Positions 16,742-24,587 of a stretch of 64,000 nt of DNA are shown piece by piece. Origin of the DNA: Alphaproteobacteria bacterium (lineage in GTDB: Bacteria > Pseudomonadota > Alphaproteobacteria > Caulobacterales > Caulobacteraceae); contig JAHJME010000030.1 in the NCBI GenBank assembly GCA_018821435.1, positions 62,001 through 126,000 on the forward strand. The letters are read 5' to 3'. The notes under the pieces are model-generated. The model worked only from the letters and a program-made list of their open reading frames with translations. It searched no databases and had not been told where the DNA came from. How positions within the stretch are numbered: the first letter of the stretch is position 1; each line of letters opens with the position of its first letter. The position numbers and the translations under genes are program-made.

Positions 16742-18781
16742 TTACTTGTAGCGTTCGAACCAGGCGAGGATCGCGCCGGCCTTGGCCGCGGACTGCGAGG
16801 GCCGGGCCGCGATGCCGCCGTGGCTGGCGCCCGGCACCAGAACCAAGGCGGTGGGAACGCCGCGGAGCTGCAGGGCGGCGAAGTACTGGTCGGCCTCGGA
16901 CGGGGGCGTGCGGTCGTCGTTCTCGCCGACCACGACCAGGGTCGGGGTCTTCACATTGCCCACCAGGCTGAGCGGCGAGCGGGCCCAGTACCCTTGCGGG
17001 TCCTCCCACGGCATCTTCCCGAACCAGTAGGCGGCCATGAAGTTGTAGCCGTCGGTGGTCAGGACCTCGCTGGTCCAGTTGATCACCGGCTTCTGGGTGG
17101 CCGCGGCGCGGAAGCGATCGGTCTTGCCGACGATCCAGGCGGTCAGCGCGCCGCCGCCGGAGCCGCCGGTGACATAGAGCCGCCTGTCGTCCACCGAACC
17201 CTTGGCGATGGCGGCGTCCACCACGCTCATCAGGTCGTCGTAGTCGTGGCTGGGATAGTTGCGGTCGATGGTGTTGGCGAACTCGTCGCCGTAGCCCGTC
17301 GAGCCGCGCGGGTTGGAATAGACCACGATATAGCCGGCCGCCGCGTAGAGCTGGACGTCGGTGGAGAAGCTGGGTCCGTAGGCCGAGAACGGCCCGCCAT
17401 GGATCTCCAGGATCAGCGGATACTTCTTGGCCGGGTCGAAATTGGGGGGCAGGGCGATCCAGGCGCCGATCGGCCGCTTGTCGAAGCTGGAGGTGACGGG
17501 CAGGGCCTCGACCTTCGCCAGGGTCTTGGCGCCGAGCAGGTCGGCGTTGAGGTCGGTGACGCGCTGGGCCTTGCCGCCGCGCCAGATCGCCAGGTCGGAC
17601 GGCCGCGCGGCCGAGGCGTCGGTGAAGGCCACCACGCCGTTCCGGCTCACGGAGAACTGGCCGCCGGTGTAGGGGCGGTCCAGGCCGCCGCCGCCCAGGC
17701 CGGAGACGACCGTCTCGATCTTCCCGTCCAGACCCACGCGGGCCACCTTGGGCACGGCCTGATCGTCGTAGAGGACATAGACGCTCTTGCCGTCGGCGGC
17801 CCACGCGGGGTCTGCGACGCTGCGGTCCAGGGCGCCGGTCAGGACGCGGCCGTTCTTGCCGTCCCTATCCATGACGTAGAGGCGGGCATTCTCGTAACCC
17901 CGCTTCCGGGCGTCGTCGAAGCCCAGGTAGGCGATCTTCGAGCCGTCCGGCGAGACGACCGGACTGACGTCCGGCCCCACCCGGTTGGTCAGGCGGCTCA
18001 GCGCACCGTCGGCCAGACCCACCGCATAGACCTCGGCCTCCTGCGGATCGCGCTCCCAGGTGTCGGCGCGGTTGGTGGAGAACAGCACCGACTTGCCGTC
18101 GCGGCTGAAATCGATGGGGCCGGCGTCGTCGAACTTGCCGAAGGTGAGCTGGCGCGGCTGGCCGCCGTCGGCGGACACGGCGAACAGGTGCCGGTAGCCG
18201 GGCTTCAGGAAGCCCTCGCCATCCGCGCGATAGGTGACGCGGTCGATCACCTTCAGCGGCTCGGCCCACTTGGCGCCGTCCGGGCGCTTGACGGGCGGGG
18301 CCAGGGACCGGCCCTCGTCCAGGGTCAGCATGGTGAAGGCCAGGGTCTTGCCGTCCGGCGACCACGCGATGTCGTTGGGCGCCTGCTCCAGCGTGGCGAT
18401 CTTCGCCGAGCGGCCCGAGGCGATCCAGCGGACGTAGAGCTGCGCGCCGTCCGGGCCGGCGGCCACATAGGCGAGGCGCGAGCCGTCCGGCGACCAGCGG
18501 GGCGACAGGTTGGCGGCGTCGTCGACGACAAGCGGCGTTTGGACCCCGGTGGCGGTGTCCACCAGCCAGATCGAGCGCTTCGCCCGGTCGGTCATGATGT
18601 CGTTGGCCAGACGGACATAGGCCACCGCGCCGCCGTCGGGCCTGACCTGCGGATCGCTGGCCATCTGCAGGCCGAACAGGTCCCGCGCGCCGAAGATCTT
18701 CGAGGGGCCGTCGGCGACCTGGGCCGAGACCGCGCCCGCGGTCGCCAGAGCCATCACCGTCGCCAGAATCGCCAGCCGCAT
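16742..18781 (-). CDS. Exported S9-family prolyl oligopeptidase-like peptidase
   Basis: The 679-residue protein begins with a Sec signal peptide cleaved after about AVSAQ. Residues about 30-400 form a WD40-like beta-propeller with repeated SPDG/SPDGS motifs (WSPDGSRLAYVAAG, WSPDGKTLAFTM). The alpha/beta-hydrolase domain (about 420-679) carries the triad S541 (GGSGGG), D622 (GENDDRTPP) and H654 (ASHGG). This is the layout of dipeptidyl- and acylaminoacyl-peptidases, which act on short peptides, here in the periplasm. It is a single gene 65 bp upstream of the winged-helix gene on the same strand. Precise specificity cannot be read from the sequence. Confidence 0.93.
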   Translation of the reverse strand: MRLAILATVMALATAGAVSAQVADGPSKIFGARDLFGLQMASDPQVRPDGGAVAYVRLANDIMTDRAKRSIWLVDTATGVQTPLVVDDAANLSPRWSPDGSRLAYVAAGPDGAQLYVRWIASGRSAKIATLEQAPNDIAWSPDGKTLAFTMLTLDEGRSLAPPVKRPDGAKWAEPLKVIDRVTYRADGEGFLKPGYRHLFAVSADGGQPRQLTFGKFDDAGPIDFSRDGKSVLFSTNRADTWERDPQEAEVYAVGLADGALSRLTNRVGPDVSPVVSPDGSKIAYLGFDDARKRGYENARLYVMDRDGKNGRVLTGALDRSVADPAWAADGKSVYVLYDDQAVPKVARVGLDGKIETVVSGLGGGGLDRPYTGGQFSVSRNGVVAFTDASAARPSDLAIWRGGKAQRVTDLNADLLGAKTLAKVEALPVTSSFDKRPIGAWIALPPNFDPAKKYPLILEIHGGPFSAYGPSFSTDVQLYAAAGYIVVYSNPRGSTGYGDEFANTIDRNYPSHDYDDLMSVVDAAIAKGSVDDRRLYVTGGSGGGALTAWIVGKTDRFRAAATQKPVINWTSEVLTTDGYNFMAAYWFGKMPWEDPQGYWARSPLSLVGNVKTPTLVVVGENDDRTPPSEADQYFAALQLRGVPTALVLVPGASHGGIAARPSQSAAKAGAILAWFERYK

Positions 18782-18975
18782 CCCGAACTCCCGAACCTGA
18801 ACAGGGCGGTGAGAAAAGGCGGACCCGCGCGCTTTGTCCAGAAGCCGTCGACGGACGGCGCGTCGGCGGCGCTGCCTGGCTTGCCCACGATCACACGAAC
18901 AGCCGACGGGGCGACCCGGGATGGCTCCCGTCCGTTCGTGTCGGTCATGGACGACGATTGGCGTCCCGCGTCGGA

Positions 18976-19533
18976 TCAGGCGGAGCTCTGGCGCGGCGGA
19001 CCGAGACCCTCGGTCTCCAGGCCCGGCGCGTCGTCGGCCTCCGCCTCATCGTCGGCGGGTTCAATCAGGGCCATGGTCTCCAGGGCCTCGATGACCAGGT
19101 CGGCCACGGGGGTCTCGGTGAACCCGTCGTCCCTGGCGCGCTCCAAGACGACCTCATAGGCCTCGATCTCGTGGTCCTCGTAATCGCCGCGTTCGACCTC
19201 GCGCTCGACGAAGCGCATGACCGCCTCGTGGACCTTGTCGACATGGGCCCGGACGGGCGGCCTCAGCCGCTTGAGTTCGGTGTGCGGCCACGTCGGCGGC
19301 GGGGCGTTGGCGGCAGCGACCTGGCGTTCGCGGGCCAGCCTGGCTTTCAGCGCCAGGGTCTGGCGCAGCGAGCGCGACAGGCGTTGGTACGCGCGGCCCA
19401 GGTCGGAGATCTCGGCGGTGTCTTCGGCGGCCATGAGCTTGCCATGCGTCTTCTCCGCGGCGGCGAGATCCAACTCGGCCAGCCGCGCCAGCATCTCCTC
19501 CTCGCGGGAGGGCATGTCGGTCGCCTCGAACAT
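18976..19533 (-). CDS. Conserved-looking helical protein of unknown function
   Basis: I do not recognise this gene. The 185 residues are soluble and rich in Arg, Glu and Ala. Residues 8-75 form a long amphipathic helix of coiled-coil type (SREEEMLARLAELDLAAAEK onward), and the C-terminal 35 residues are acidic and probably disordered. A short proline segment (PPPTWPHTELKRLRPP) divides the helical parts. No enzyme motif, signal peptide or membrane segment is seen. About 190 bp without features separate it from the S9 peptidase and about 130 bp from the RidA-like gene. Codon use looks typical of the window, so it is probably a real gene. Confidence 0.7.
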   Translation of the reverse strand: MFEATDMPSREEEMLARLAELDLAAAEKTHGKLMAAEDTAEISDLGRAYQRLSRSLRQTLALKARLARERQVAAANAPPPTWPHTELKRLRPPVRAHVDKVHEAVMRFVEREVERGDYEDHEIEAYEVVLERARDDGFTETPVADLVIEALETMALIEPADDEAEADDAPGLETEGLGPPRQSSA

Positions 19534-19661
19534 GCGGAGAGGGAAACACGGCGGTGCGTCAAATCCGGTCGTGGGAGCGGCGCTGTGGGCGACGGCGCCG
19601 GACCGTGGAACGCCACATCAGCCGCCGCACCATGCCGCCAGGGCGCTCCAGCCCGGGGATG

Positions 19662-20054
19662 TCAGCCGGGGATGCGGGCGATGACCTTGATCTCGAAGTC
19701 GAAGCCCGCGAGCCAATTGACGCCGATCGCCGTCCAATTCGGATAGGGCGCCTCGGGGAAGACGTCCCCTTTGACGGCCAAGACCGTGCCGAACTGGTTC
19801 TCCGGATCGGTGTGGAAGGTCGTGACGTCAACGATGTCGTCCAGCTCGCATCCACCCGCTTGCAGGGTGGCCTTGAGGTTGGCGAACGCCAGGCGGACCT
19901 GAGCCTCGAAGTCCGGCTCTGGCGATCCATCGTCGCGGCTACCGACCTGCCCGGACACGAACAACAGATCGCCCGATCGGATCGCGGCCGAATAGCTGTT
20001 CGTCGCGTAGAGGTCCTGCCGACCGGCGGGGAAAACGGCGTCACGTCGGGCCAT
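19662..20054 (-). CDS. RidA/YjgF-like protein lacking the catalytic arginine
   Basis: The 130-residue protein has the Rid fold: SYSAAIRSGDLLFVSGQVG, then VRLAFANLKATLQAGGCEL, VDVTTFHTD and the C-terminal VNWLAGFDFEIKVIARI. RidA deaminates reactive enamine/imine intermediates using an arginine in a PxRSTVGV motif. Here that segment reads PNWTAIGV, so the arginine is tryptophan and deaminase activity is unlikely; it belongs to another Rid subgroup. The start at 20054 is set by AGGAGA 9 nt upstream. It is divergent from a TetR gene across three operator copies and is therefore probably repressed by it. Confidence 0.88.
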   Translation of the reverse strand: MARRDAVFPAGRQDLYATNSYSAAIRSGDLLFVSGQVGSRDDGSPEPDFEAQVRLAFANLKATLQAGGCELDDIVDVTTFHTDPENQFGTVLAVKGDVFPEAPYPNWTAIGVNWLAGFDFEIKVIARIPG

Positions 20055-20121
20055 GGGGAAGTCTCCTGTTGTCGGTTGAGGGCGCGGCGTCGATGGATCG
20101 TCCCGCTCCACGCCATTTCAG

Positions 20122-20181
20122 ATACGTAGCGTATATAAAACTCATGTACGCAGCGTATGTCAATAGATATACGTTTCGTAT
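20122..20181. promoter_or_regulatory. Triple TetR operator, TACG-N3-CGTA type
   Basis: Three copies of a 13-bp palindrome with core TACG-N3-CGTA lie at 20122-20134, 20146-20158 and 20169-20181, at 24- and 23-bp spacing. They fill the region between the RidA-like gene (minus) and the TetR gene (plus). The third copy is 18 bp before the tetR GTG start. This is a strong candidate for autoregulation plus control of the RidA-like gene. Confidence 0.85.
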
Positions 20182-20199
20182 GTGAAGGGGAGGCTGGCT

Positions 20200-20796
20200 G
20201 TGGCTGCACGGCGTCGCGTGGAAACGATGGAGGAAAACCGCCGCAAGTTGATCGCCGCCGGGCGAAAGGCGTTCGCGTCGGACGGGTTTGCCGCGTCGTC
20301 GATGGATGAGTTGACGGCGTCCGTCGGCCTGACGCGGGGCGCGCTCTATCCCAACTTCGGCGACAAGACGGGACTGCTCGCGGCCGTCGTGGCGGAAGTC
20401 GATGGCGAGATGGCGGCGCGGGCCCGGGCGGCGAGCGCGGACGCGGGCGATGCGTGGGAACAGCTGCTGGCGGAAGGCGTGGCCTATATCGCGATGGCGC
20501 TGGATCCCGAAGTGCGACGGATCGTGCTGCTGGACGGCCCCGCCTTTCTCGGTGACCCCTCGCGCTGGCCCAGCCAGAACGCGTGTCTGCAAGGCACGAA
20601 GCAGGCGGTCGCGACGCTGATCGCCGACGGCGTCATGGCCCCCGTCGATGTCGAGGCCGCCGCCCGCCTGTTATCCGGTGCCGCGCTGAACGCGGCGCTT
20701 TGGGTGGCGGCCAGCGACGACCCGCAGTCCGCCATGCCGAAAGCCGCCGACGCCTTTCGGCTGATGGCCGAGGGGTTTCTGGCCGAGCGACGCTAG
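20200..20796 (+). CDS. TetR-family transcriptional regulator
   Basis: This is a 198-residue repressor. The N-terminal helix-turn-helix (about 10-55) reads RRKLIAAGRKAFASDGFAAS, MDELTASVGLTRGALYPNFG, DKTGLL. The remaining helical domain would bind a small ligand. The GTG start at 20200 is chosen because AGGGGAGG lies 7 nt upstream; an in-frame GTG at 20182 would put that ribosome site inside the gene. Three matching palindromes in the intergenic region are its likely operators. The ligand is unknown, though the RidA-like neighbour hints at an imine or amino compound. Confidence 0.92.
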   Translation: MAARRRVETMEENRRKLIAAGRKAFASDGFAASSMDELTASVGLTRGALYPNFGDKTGLLAAVVAEVDGEMAARARAASADAGDAWEQLLAEGVAYIAMALDPEVRRIVLLDGPAFLGDPSRWPSQNACLQGTKQAVATLIADGVMAPVDVEAAARLLSGAALNAALWVAASDDPQSAMPKAADAFRLMAEGFLAERR

Positions 20797-20989
20797 AGCC
20801 ATCGGCGGTTCGCTTGAGCCGTCGATGGCTCAAGATCTTTGCTTGGAAAATAGACCATTCGTCGTGCCGGGATCGAAAGCGCTTCTGGTCCGGGCGGCGA
20901 TGAGGTCGGCGGCGACGTGGCCGTGGCGATCCGGCTGGGCTACCCCGCCTGAGACACGCGGACGCCCGGAGAGGCGCCCGCGTCGCGGC

Positions 20990-21787
20990 TCACAGCGCGA
21001 ACGAGAAGCCGCCGTTCACCGGATAGACCTGGCCGGTGATCCAGCTGGAGGCGTCGGACGACAGGAACTGCACCATGTTGGCGATGTCGTCGGGGCGGCC
21101 GGGGCGGCGGATGATGTACTTCTCCAGGGTGCGCTTTAGGCGCTCCGGGTCGCCGTTCAGCGTGCGCTCGACGGCGGGCGTGGCGGTCAGCGCGATGGCG
21201 ACCGAGTTGGCGGTGATGCCGTAGCGGCCCAGGGAGCGGGCCACCGAGCGCATGAAGCCCGCGGCGCCGGCCTTGGCACCGGCGTAGATCTCAAGCCCCG
21301 CGTCGCCCCAGCGGCTGGCGTCGGAGATGACGGTGATGATCCGGCCGGGCGCCTGGCGCTCCAGCATGCCCGGGATCACCGCGGCGGTGCAGTTCATCAC
21401 GCCGTACAGGTTGACGCCGATGAAGCTGTTCCAGACCTCGGGGCTGGTCTCCCAGAAAGGCTTCCCGAGTTCCGCTGAGGGGGTCGCCCCCGCGTTGCCG
21501 GCATTGTTGACCAGGATGCCGACGACGCCCAGATCGGCGGCGGCCTTGGCCACCATGTCCTTGACCGCGGCGTGATCGGAGACGTCGCATTGGAGCGCCA
21601 GGGCCTTGCCGCCGGCCGCGCGGATCTCCTCCGCCACCGCCTCGGCGCGGGCCAGGACGTAGTCGTTGACGACCACGCCGCCCGACCCTTGCGCGTCGGC
21701 CAGCTGCAGGGCGACCTGTCGGCCGACGCCTTGGCCGGCGCCGGTGACGAGGGCGACGCGGCCCCCGAGGTCCAGAATATCCGTCAT
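20990..21787 (-). CDS. Short-chain dehydrogenase/reductase (classical SDR)
   Basis: This is an NAD(P)-dependent oxidoreductase of 265 residues. The cofactor motif is TGAGQGVG (about 16-23), the structural motif is NNAG, and the catalytic residues are Ser in ISDAS and Tyr-Lys in YAGAK. The C-terminus has the usual NGGFSFAL-like end. A hydroxyacyl-CoA or alcohol substrate is likely, given the thiolase and acyl-CoA genes nearby, but it cannot be specified. The roughly 190 bp downstream, to the TetR gene, show nothing recognisable. It is divergent from msrC. Confidence 0.9.
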   Translation of the reverse strand: MTDILDLGGRVALVTGAGQGVGRQVALQLADAQGSGGVVVNDYVLARAEAVAEEIRAAGGKALALQCDVSDHAAVKDMVAKAAADLGVVGILVNNAGNAGATPSAELGKPFWETSPEVWNSFIGVNLYGVMNCTAAVIPGMLERQAPGRIITVISDASRWGDAGLEIYAGAKAGAAGFMRSVARSLGRYGITANSVAIALTATPAVERTLNGDPERLKRTLEKYIIRRPGRPDDIANMVQFLSSDASSWITGQVYPVNGGFSFAL

Positions 21788-21879
21788 GTGCTTCCTCCCT
21801 TGCGTTGTTGGGGAAAGCGTATCCGGGCTGACGCCACGGACGCCTAGCGGGCGCGTTCCGGCGTCGCTACATCACCGCC

Positions 21880-22383
21880 ATGGCCGAAGCGTTCAACGAC
21901 CTGATCCTGCCCGCCGAGAAGGCCCAGCGTTACGCCGCCGTGGCCGAGGAGATCGCCGCCGTCCTGGACGGCGAGCCGAACCTGACGGCGCGGATGGCGA
22001 CCGTCGCGTCGATGCTGGCCAGCACCTTCGACCACTACTTCTGGACCGGGTTCTACGTGGTCGATGAGACCCGGGAGGCCGAGCTGGTCGTGGGGCCGTA
22101 CCAGGGCACGCTGGGCTGCATGCGGATCGCCTTCGGACGCGGCGTCTGCGGGACCGCGGCGGCCACCGGCCAGACCCAGGTCGTGGAGGACGTCCACGCG
22201 TTCCCCGGCCACATCGCCTGCGACGGCCGTTCGGCCAGCGAGATCGTGGCGCCGGTGTTCGATCCCGACGGCAAGCTGATCGCGGTGTTCGACGTGGACT
22301 CCGACCGGCCGGCCGCCTTCGATGGCGTCGACAAGGACGGGCTGGAGGGGATTCTCAAGCAGGTGTTCGCCGCCCGCAGGTGA
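21880..22383 (+). CDS. msrC: Free methionine-(R)-sulfoxide reductase (GAF type)
   Basis: This is a 167-residue single GAF-domain enzyme that reduces free methionine-R-sulfoxide in the cytoplasm. The family signature is intact: GCMRIAFGRGVCG, then VVEDVHAFPGHIACD and SASEIVAP. The three redox cysteines are C80, C90 and C114, which correspond to C84, C94 and C118 of the E. coli enzyme. Length matches the family. Its stop codon lies within the stem of a strong terminator hairpin. Confidence 0.95.
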   Translation: MAEAFNDLILPAEKAQRYAAVAEEIAAVLDGEPNLTARMATVASMLASTFDHYFWTGFYVVDETREAELVVGPYQGTLGCMRIAFGRGVCGTAAATGQTQVVEDVHAFPGHIACDGRSASEIVAPVFDPDGKLIAVFDVDSDRPAAFDGVDKDGLEGILKQVFAARR

Positions 22384-22407
22384 CGCCGCCGTCACCTGCG
22401 TTGTCTT
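22375..22407 (+). terminator. Intrinsic terminator of msrC
   Basis: A perfect 11-bp stem (CGCAGGTGACG with its complement) and 4-nt loop span 22375-22400, followed by TTGTCTT. The msrC stop codon is inside the left arm, so translation termination and hairpin folding compete. Confidence 0.8.
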
Positions 22408-22480
22408 ACGCAAGGGCGCCCCGCCTACACATTCGCTCGAAGCGCCGAGAGGGGCGCAAACGAGCATTGGGAGCATTCAG

Positions 22481-23653
22481 ATGGCCGAGGCCTATATCGT
22501 CGCCGCGACCCGCACCGCCGGCGGCCGCAAGGGTGGTCGCGTTCGCGGCTGGCACCCCGCCGACCTGGCGGCCGTGACCCTGAACGAACTGATGGACCGC
22601 ACGGGCGTCGACCCGGCCGCCGTCGAGGACGTGGTCATGGGCTGCGTCATGCAGGTGGGCGAGCAGTCGACCAATATCGCGCGCAACGCCGTGCTGGCCT
22701 CCAAGCTGCCGGAAAGCGTGCCGGCCACCTCGGTCGACCGCCAGTGCGGCAGCTCGCAACAGGCGCTGCAGTTCGCGGCCCAGGCGATCATGAGCGGCAC
22801 GATGGACATCGTCATCGCCTCGGGCGTCGAGAGCATGACCCGCGTGCCCATGGGCCTGTCGGTCTCGCTGCCGGCCAAGGAAGGGTTCGGCATTCCGAAG
22901 AGCGCCCGGATGGAGGAGCGCTACCCCAATATCCAGTTCAGCCAGTTCATGGGCGCCGAAATGGTCGCCGAGAAGTACGGCCTGACCAAGGACCAGCTGG
23001 ACGAGTTCGGCTACCACAGCCACCAGCGCGCCATCGCCGCCACGCAGGGCGGGGCGTTCAAGGACGAGATCCTGGCTATCGACGGCATCGACGCCGAGGG
23101 CAACACGGTGCGCCACGATAGCGACGAGGGCATCCGCTACGACGTCAGCCTGGACGGCATGCGCGGCGTGAAGCTGCTGCGCGAGGGCGGCCGGATCACG
23201 GCGGCCACCTCCAGCCAGATCTGCGACGGCGCGTCCGGCGTGATGGTGGTGTCGGAGAAGGCGCTGAAGGAACACAACCTGACACCGCTGGCCCGCATCC
23301 ACCACCTGTCGCTGCTGGGCCACGACCCGGTGATCATGCTGGAAGCCCCGATCCCGGCGACCGAACGCGCGCTGAAGCGGGCGGGCATGTCGGTCGACGA
23401 CATCGACCTGTTCGAAGTGAACGAGGCCTTCGCCTCGGTGCCGGTGGCCTTCATCCAGAAGCTGGGCGCCGATCCGGAACGGGTCAACGTCAACGGCGGC
23501 GCCATCGCGCTGGGCCACCCGCTGGGCGCCTCGGGCACCAAGCTGATGACCACGCTGCTCTATGCGCTGAAGGCGCGGGGCAAGAAGTACGGCCTGCAGA
23601 CCATGTGCGAAGGCGGCGGCATGGCCAATGTGACCATCGTCGAGCGGCTCTAG
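22481..23653 (+). CDS. Acetyl-CoA acyltransferase (thiolase)
   Basis: This thiolase has 390 residues and would catalyse thiolytic cleavage of 3-ketoacyl-CoA, or condensation. The active-site cysteine is C89 (DRQCGSSQQ). The second half has NVNGGAIALGHPLGASG with the catalytic histidine and CEGGGMANVTIVERL with the second cysteine. The start is the ATG at 22481 with GGGAG 7 nt upstream. It is a single transcription unit between two terminators. Together with the SDR genes and acyl-CoA dehydrogenases elsewhere in the window, it fits beta-oxidation. Confidence 0.95.
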   Translation: MAEAYIVAATRTAGGRKGGRVRGWHPADLAAVTLNELMDRTGVDPAAVEDVVMGCVMQVGEQSTNIARNAVLASKLPESVPATSVDRQCGSSQQALQFAAQAIMSGTMDIVIASGVESMTRVPMGLSVSLPAKEGFGIPKSARMEERYPNIQFSQFMGAEMVAEKYGLTKDQLDEFGYHSHQRAIAATQGGAFKDEILAIDGIDAEGNTVRHDSDEGIRYDVSLDGMRGVKLLREGGRITAATSSQICDGASGVMVVSEKALKEHNLTPLARIHHLSLLGHDPVIMLEAPIPATERALKRAGMSVDDIDLFEVNEAFASVPVAFIQKLGADPERVNVNGGAIALGHPLGASGTKLMTTLLYALKARGKKYGLQTMCEGGGMANVTIVERL

Positions 23654-23682
23654 CTCTTCGACCCGAAATGCGGTTTTGAGGG

Positions 23683-23715
23683 ACGGCCGGGGGAGACCCC
23701 GGCCGTTTCTCGTTT
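23683..23715 (+). terminator. Intrinsic terminator after the thiolase
   Basis: A perfect 10-bp stem ACGGCCGGGG with its complement and loop GAGA is followed by TTTCTCGTTT. It ends 13 bp before the next ATG, so the SDR gene needs its own promoter or read-through. Confidence 0.85.
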
Positions 23716-23727
23716 GAGGGTTGGCGA

Positions 23728-24420
23728 ATGGCCGGACGTGTCGTGGTGATCACCGGAGCCTTCGGGGTCCTGGGCCAGGCGGTGGCGAAGGCTGCGGCCG
23801 GGCAGGGCGCGCGCGTGGCGCTGCTGGACTTCGCCAAGGCTGCGCCGGCGGGTCTGCCCACGGGCGACGACGTGCTGGTGCTGCCGGGTGTGGACCTGAC
23901 CGACGCGGTGTCGGCCGGCGCGGCGATGGATGCGGTCGCCGACAGGTTCGGCGGGATCGATGCGCTGCTGAACATCGCCGGCGGCTTCACCTGGGAAACG
24001 CTGCAGGAGGGCTCGATCGGCAGCTGGCCGGCCATGTACCGGCTGAACGTGCTGACGGCAGCCAACGCCTGCCGCGCGGCGATCCCGCACCTGAAGCGCA
24101 GCGGCGCCGGGCGGATCGTCAATGTGGGCTCGTCGGCCGCGCTGAAGGCGGCGATGGGCATGGGCGCCTATGCGGCGGCGAAGGCCGGCGTCCACAGCCT
24201 GACCCAGGCGCTCGCGGAGGAACTGAAGGGCGACAACATCACCGTCAACGCGGTGCTGCCCTCGATCCTGGACACCCCCACCAACCGCGCCGACATGCCC
24301 GACGCCAACGTCGCGACCTGGGTCGCGCCGGCCGACCTGGCGGCGGTGATGCTGTTCCTGGCCAGCGAGGCTTCGACGGCGGTGACGGGCGCGTTGCTGC
24401 CGGTGACCGGCCGGGTCTGA
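23728..24420 (+). CDS. Short-chain dehydrogenase/reductase
   Basis: This is a 230-residue oxidoreductase. The cofactor motif is TGAFGVLG, the catalytic Ser is in VGSSAA and Tyr-Lys in YAAAK. The usual NNAG is replaced by NIAG (LLNIAGGFTWE). GAGGG lies 8 nt before the ATG. The substrate is unknown. It is somewhat shorter than typical SDRs, with a compact C-terminus ending VTGRV. It follows the thiolase across a terminator. Confidence 0.88.
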   Translation: MAGRVVVITGAFGVLGQAVAKAAAGQGARVALLDFAKAAPAGLPTGDDVLVLPGVDLTDAVSAGAAMDAVADRFGGIDALLNIAGGFTWETLQEGSIGSWPAMYRLNVLTAANACRAAIPHLKRSGAGRIVNVGSSAALKAAMGMGAYAAAKAGVHSLTQALAEELKGDNITVNAVLPSILDTPTNRADMPDANVATWVAPADLAAVMLFLASEASTAVTGALLPVTGRV

Positions 24421-24443
24421 GCGACCGCCGAAATCACGCAATG

Positions 24444-24458
24444 CCTTACCCCGTAAGG
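24444..24458. promoter_or_regulatory. Inverted repeat upstream of a TonB-dependent receptor
   Basis: CCTTAC-CCC-GTAAGG lies in the 167-bp gap before the receptor gene at 24588. It could be an operator or a small terminator of the preceding SDR gene. No T-run follows. Confidence 0.3.
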
Positions 24459-24587
24459 GATTGAGGCTTCGGCGCCGCAGGTCTGCGCGATGTGCGATGC
24501 GTGGCGTCGAAACCCCGCGAACCGTCATGCGACCGTCGCACGGCCACGCTAGGGGCGGCCCGACGCGTTCTGCGTAGGGGATCGACC

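Noticed and set aside
20797..20989. Possible small genes between the TetR and SDR genes
   Set aside because: Short open frames there have no ribosome site and Arg-rich translations; nothing supports coding.
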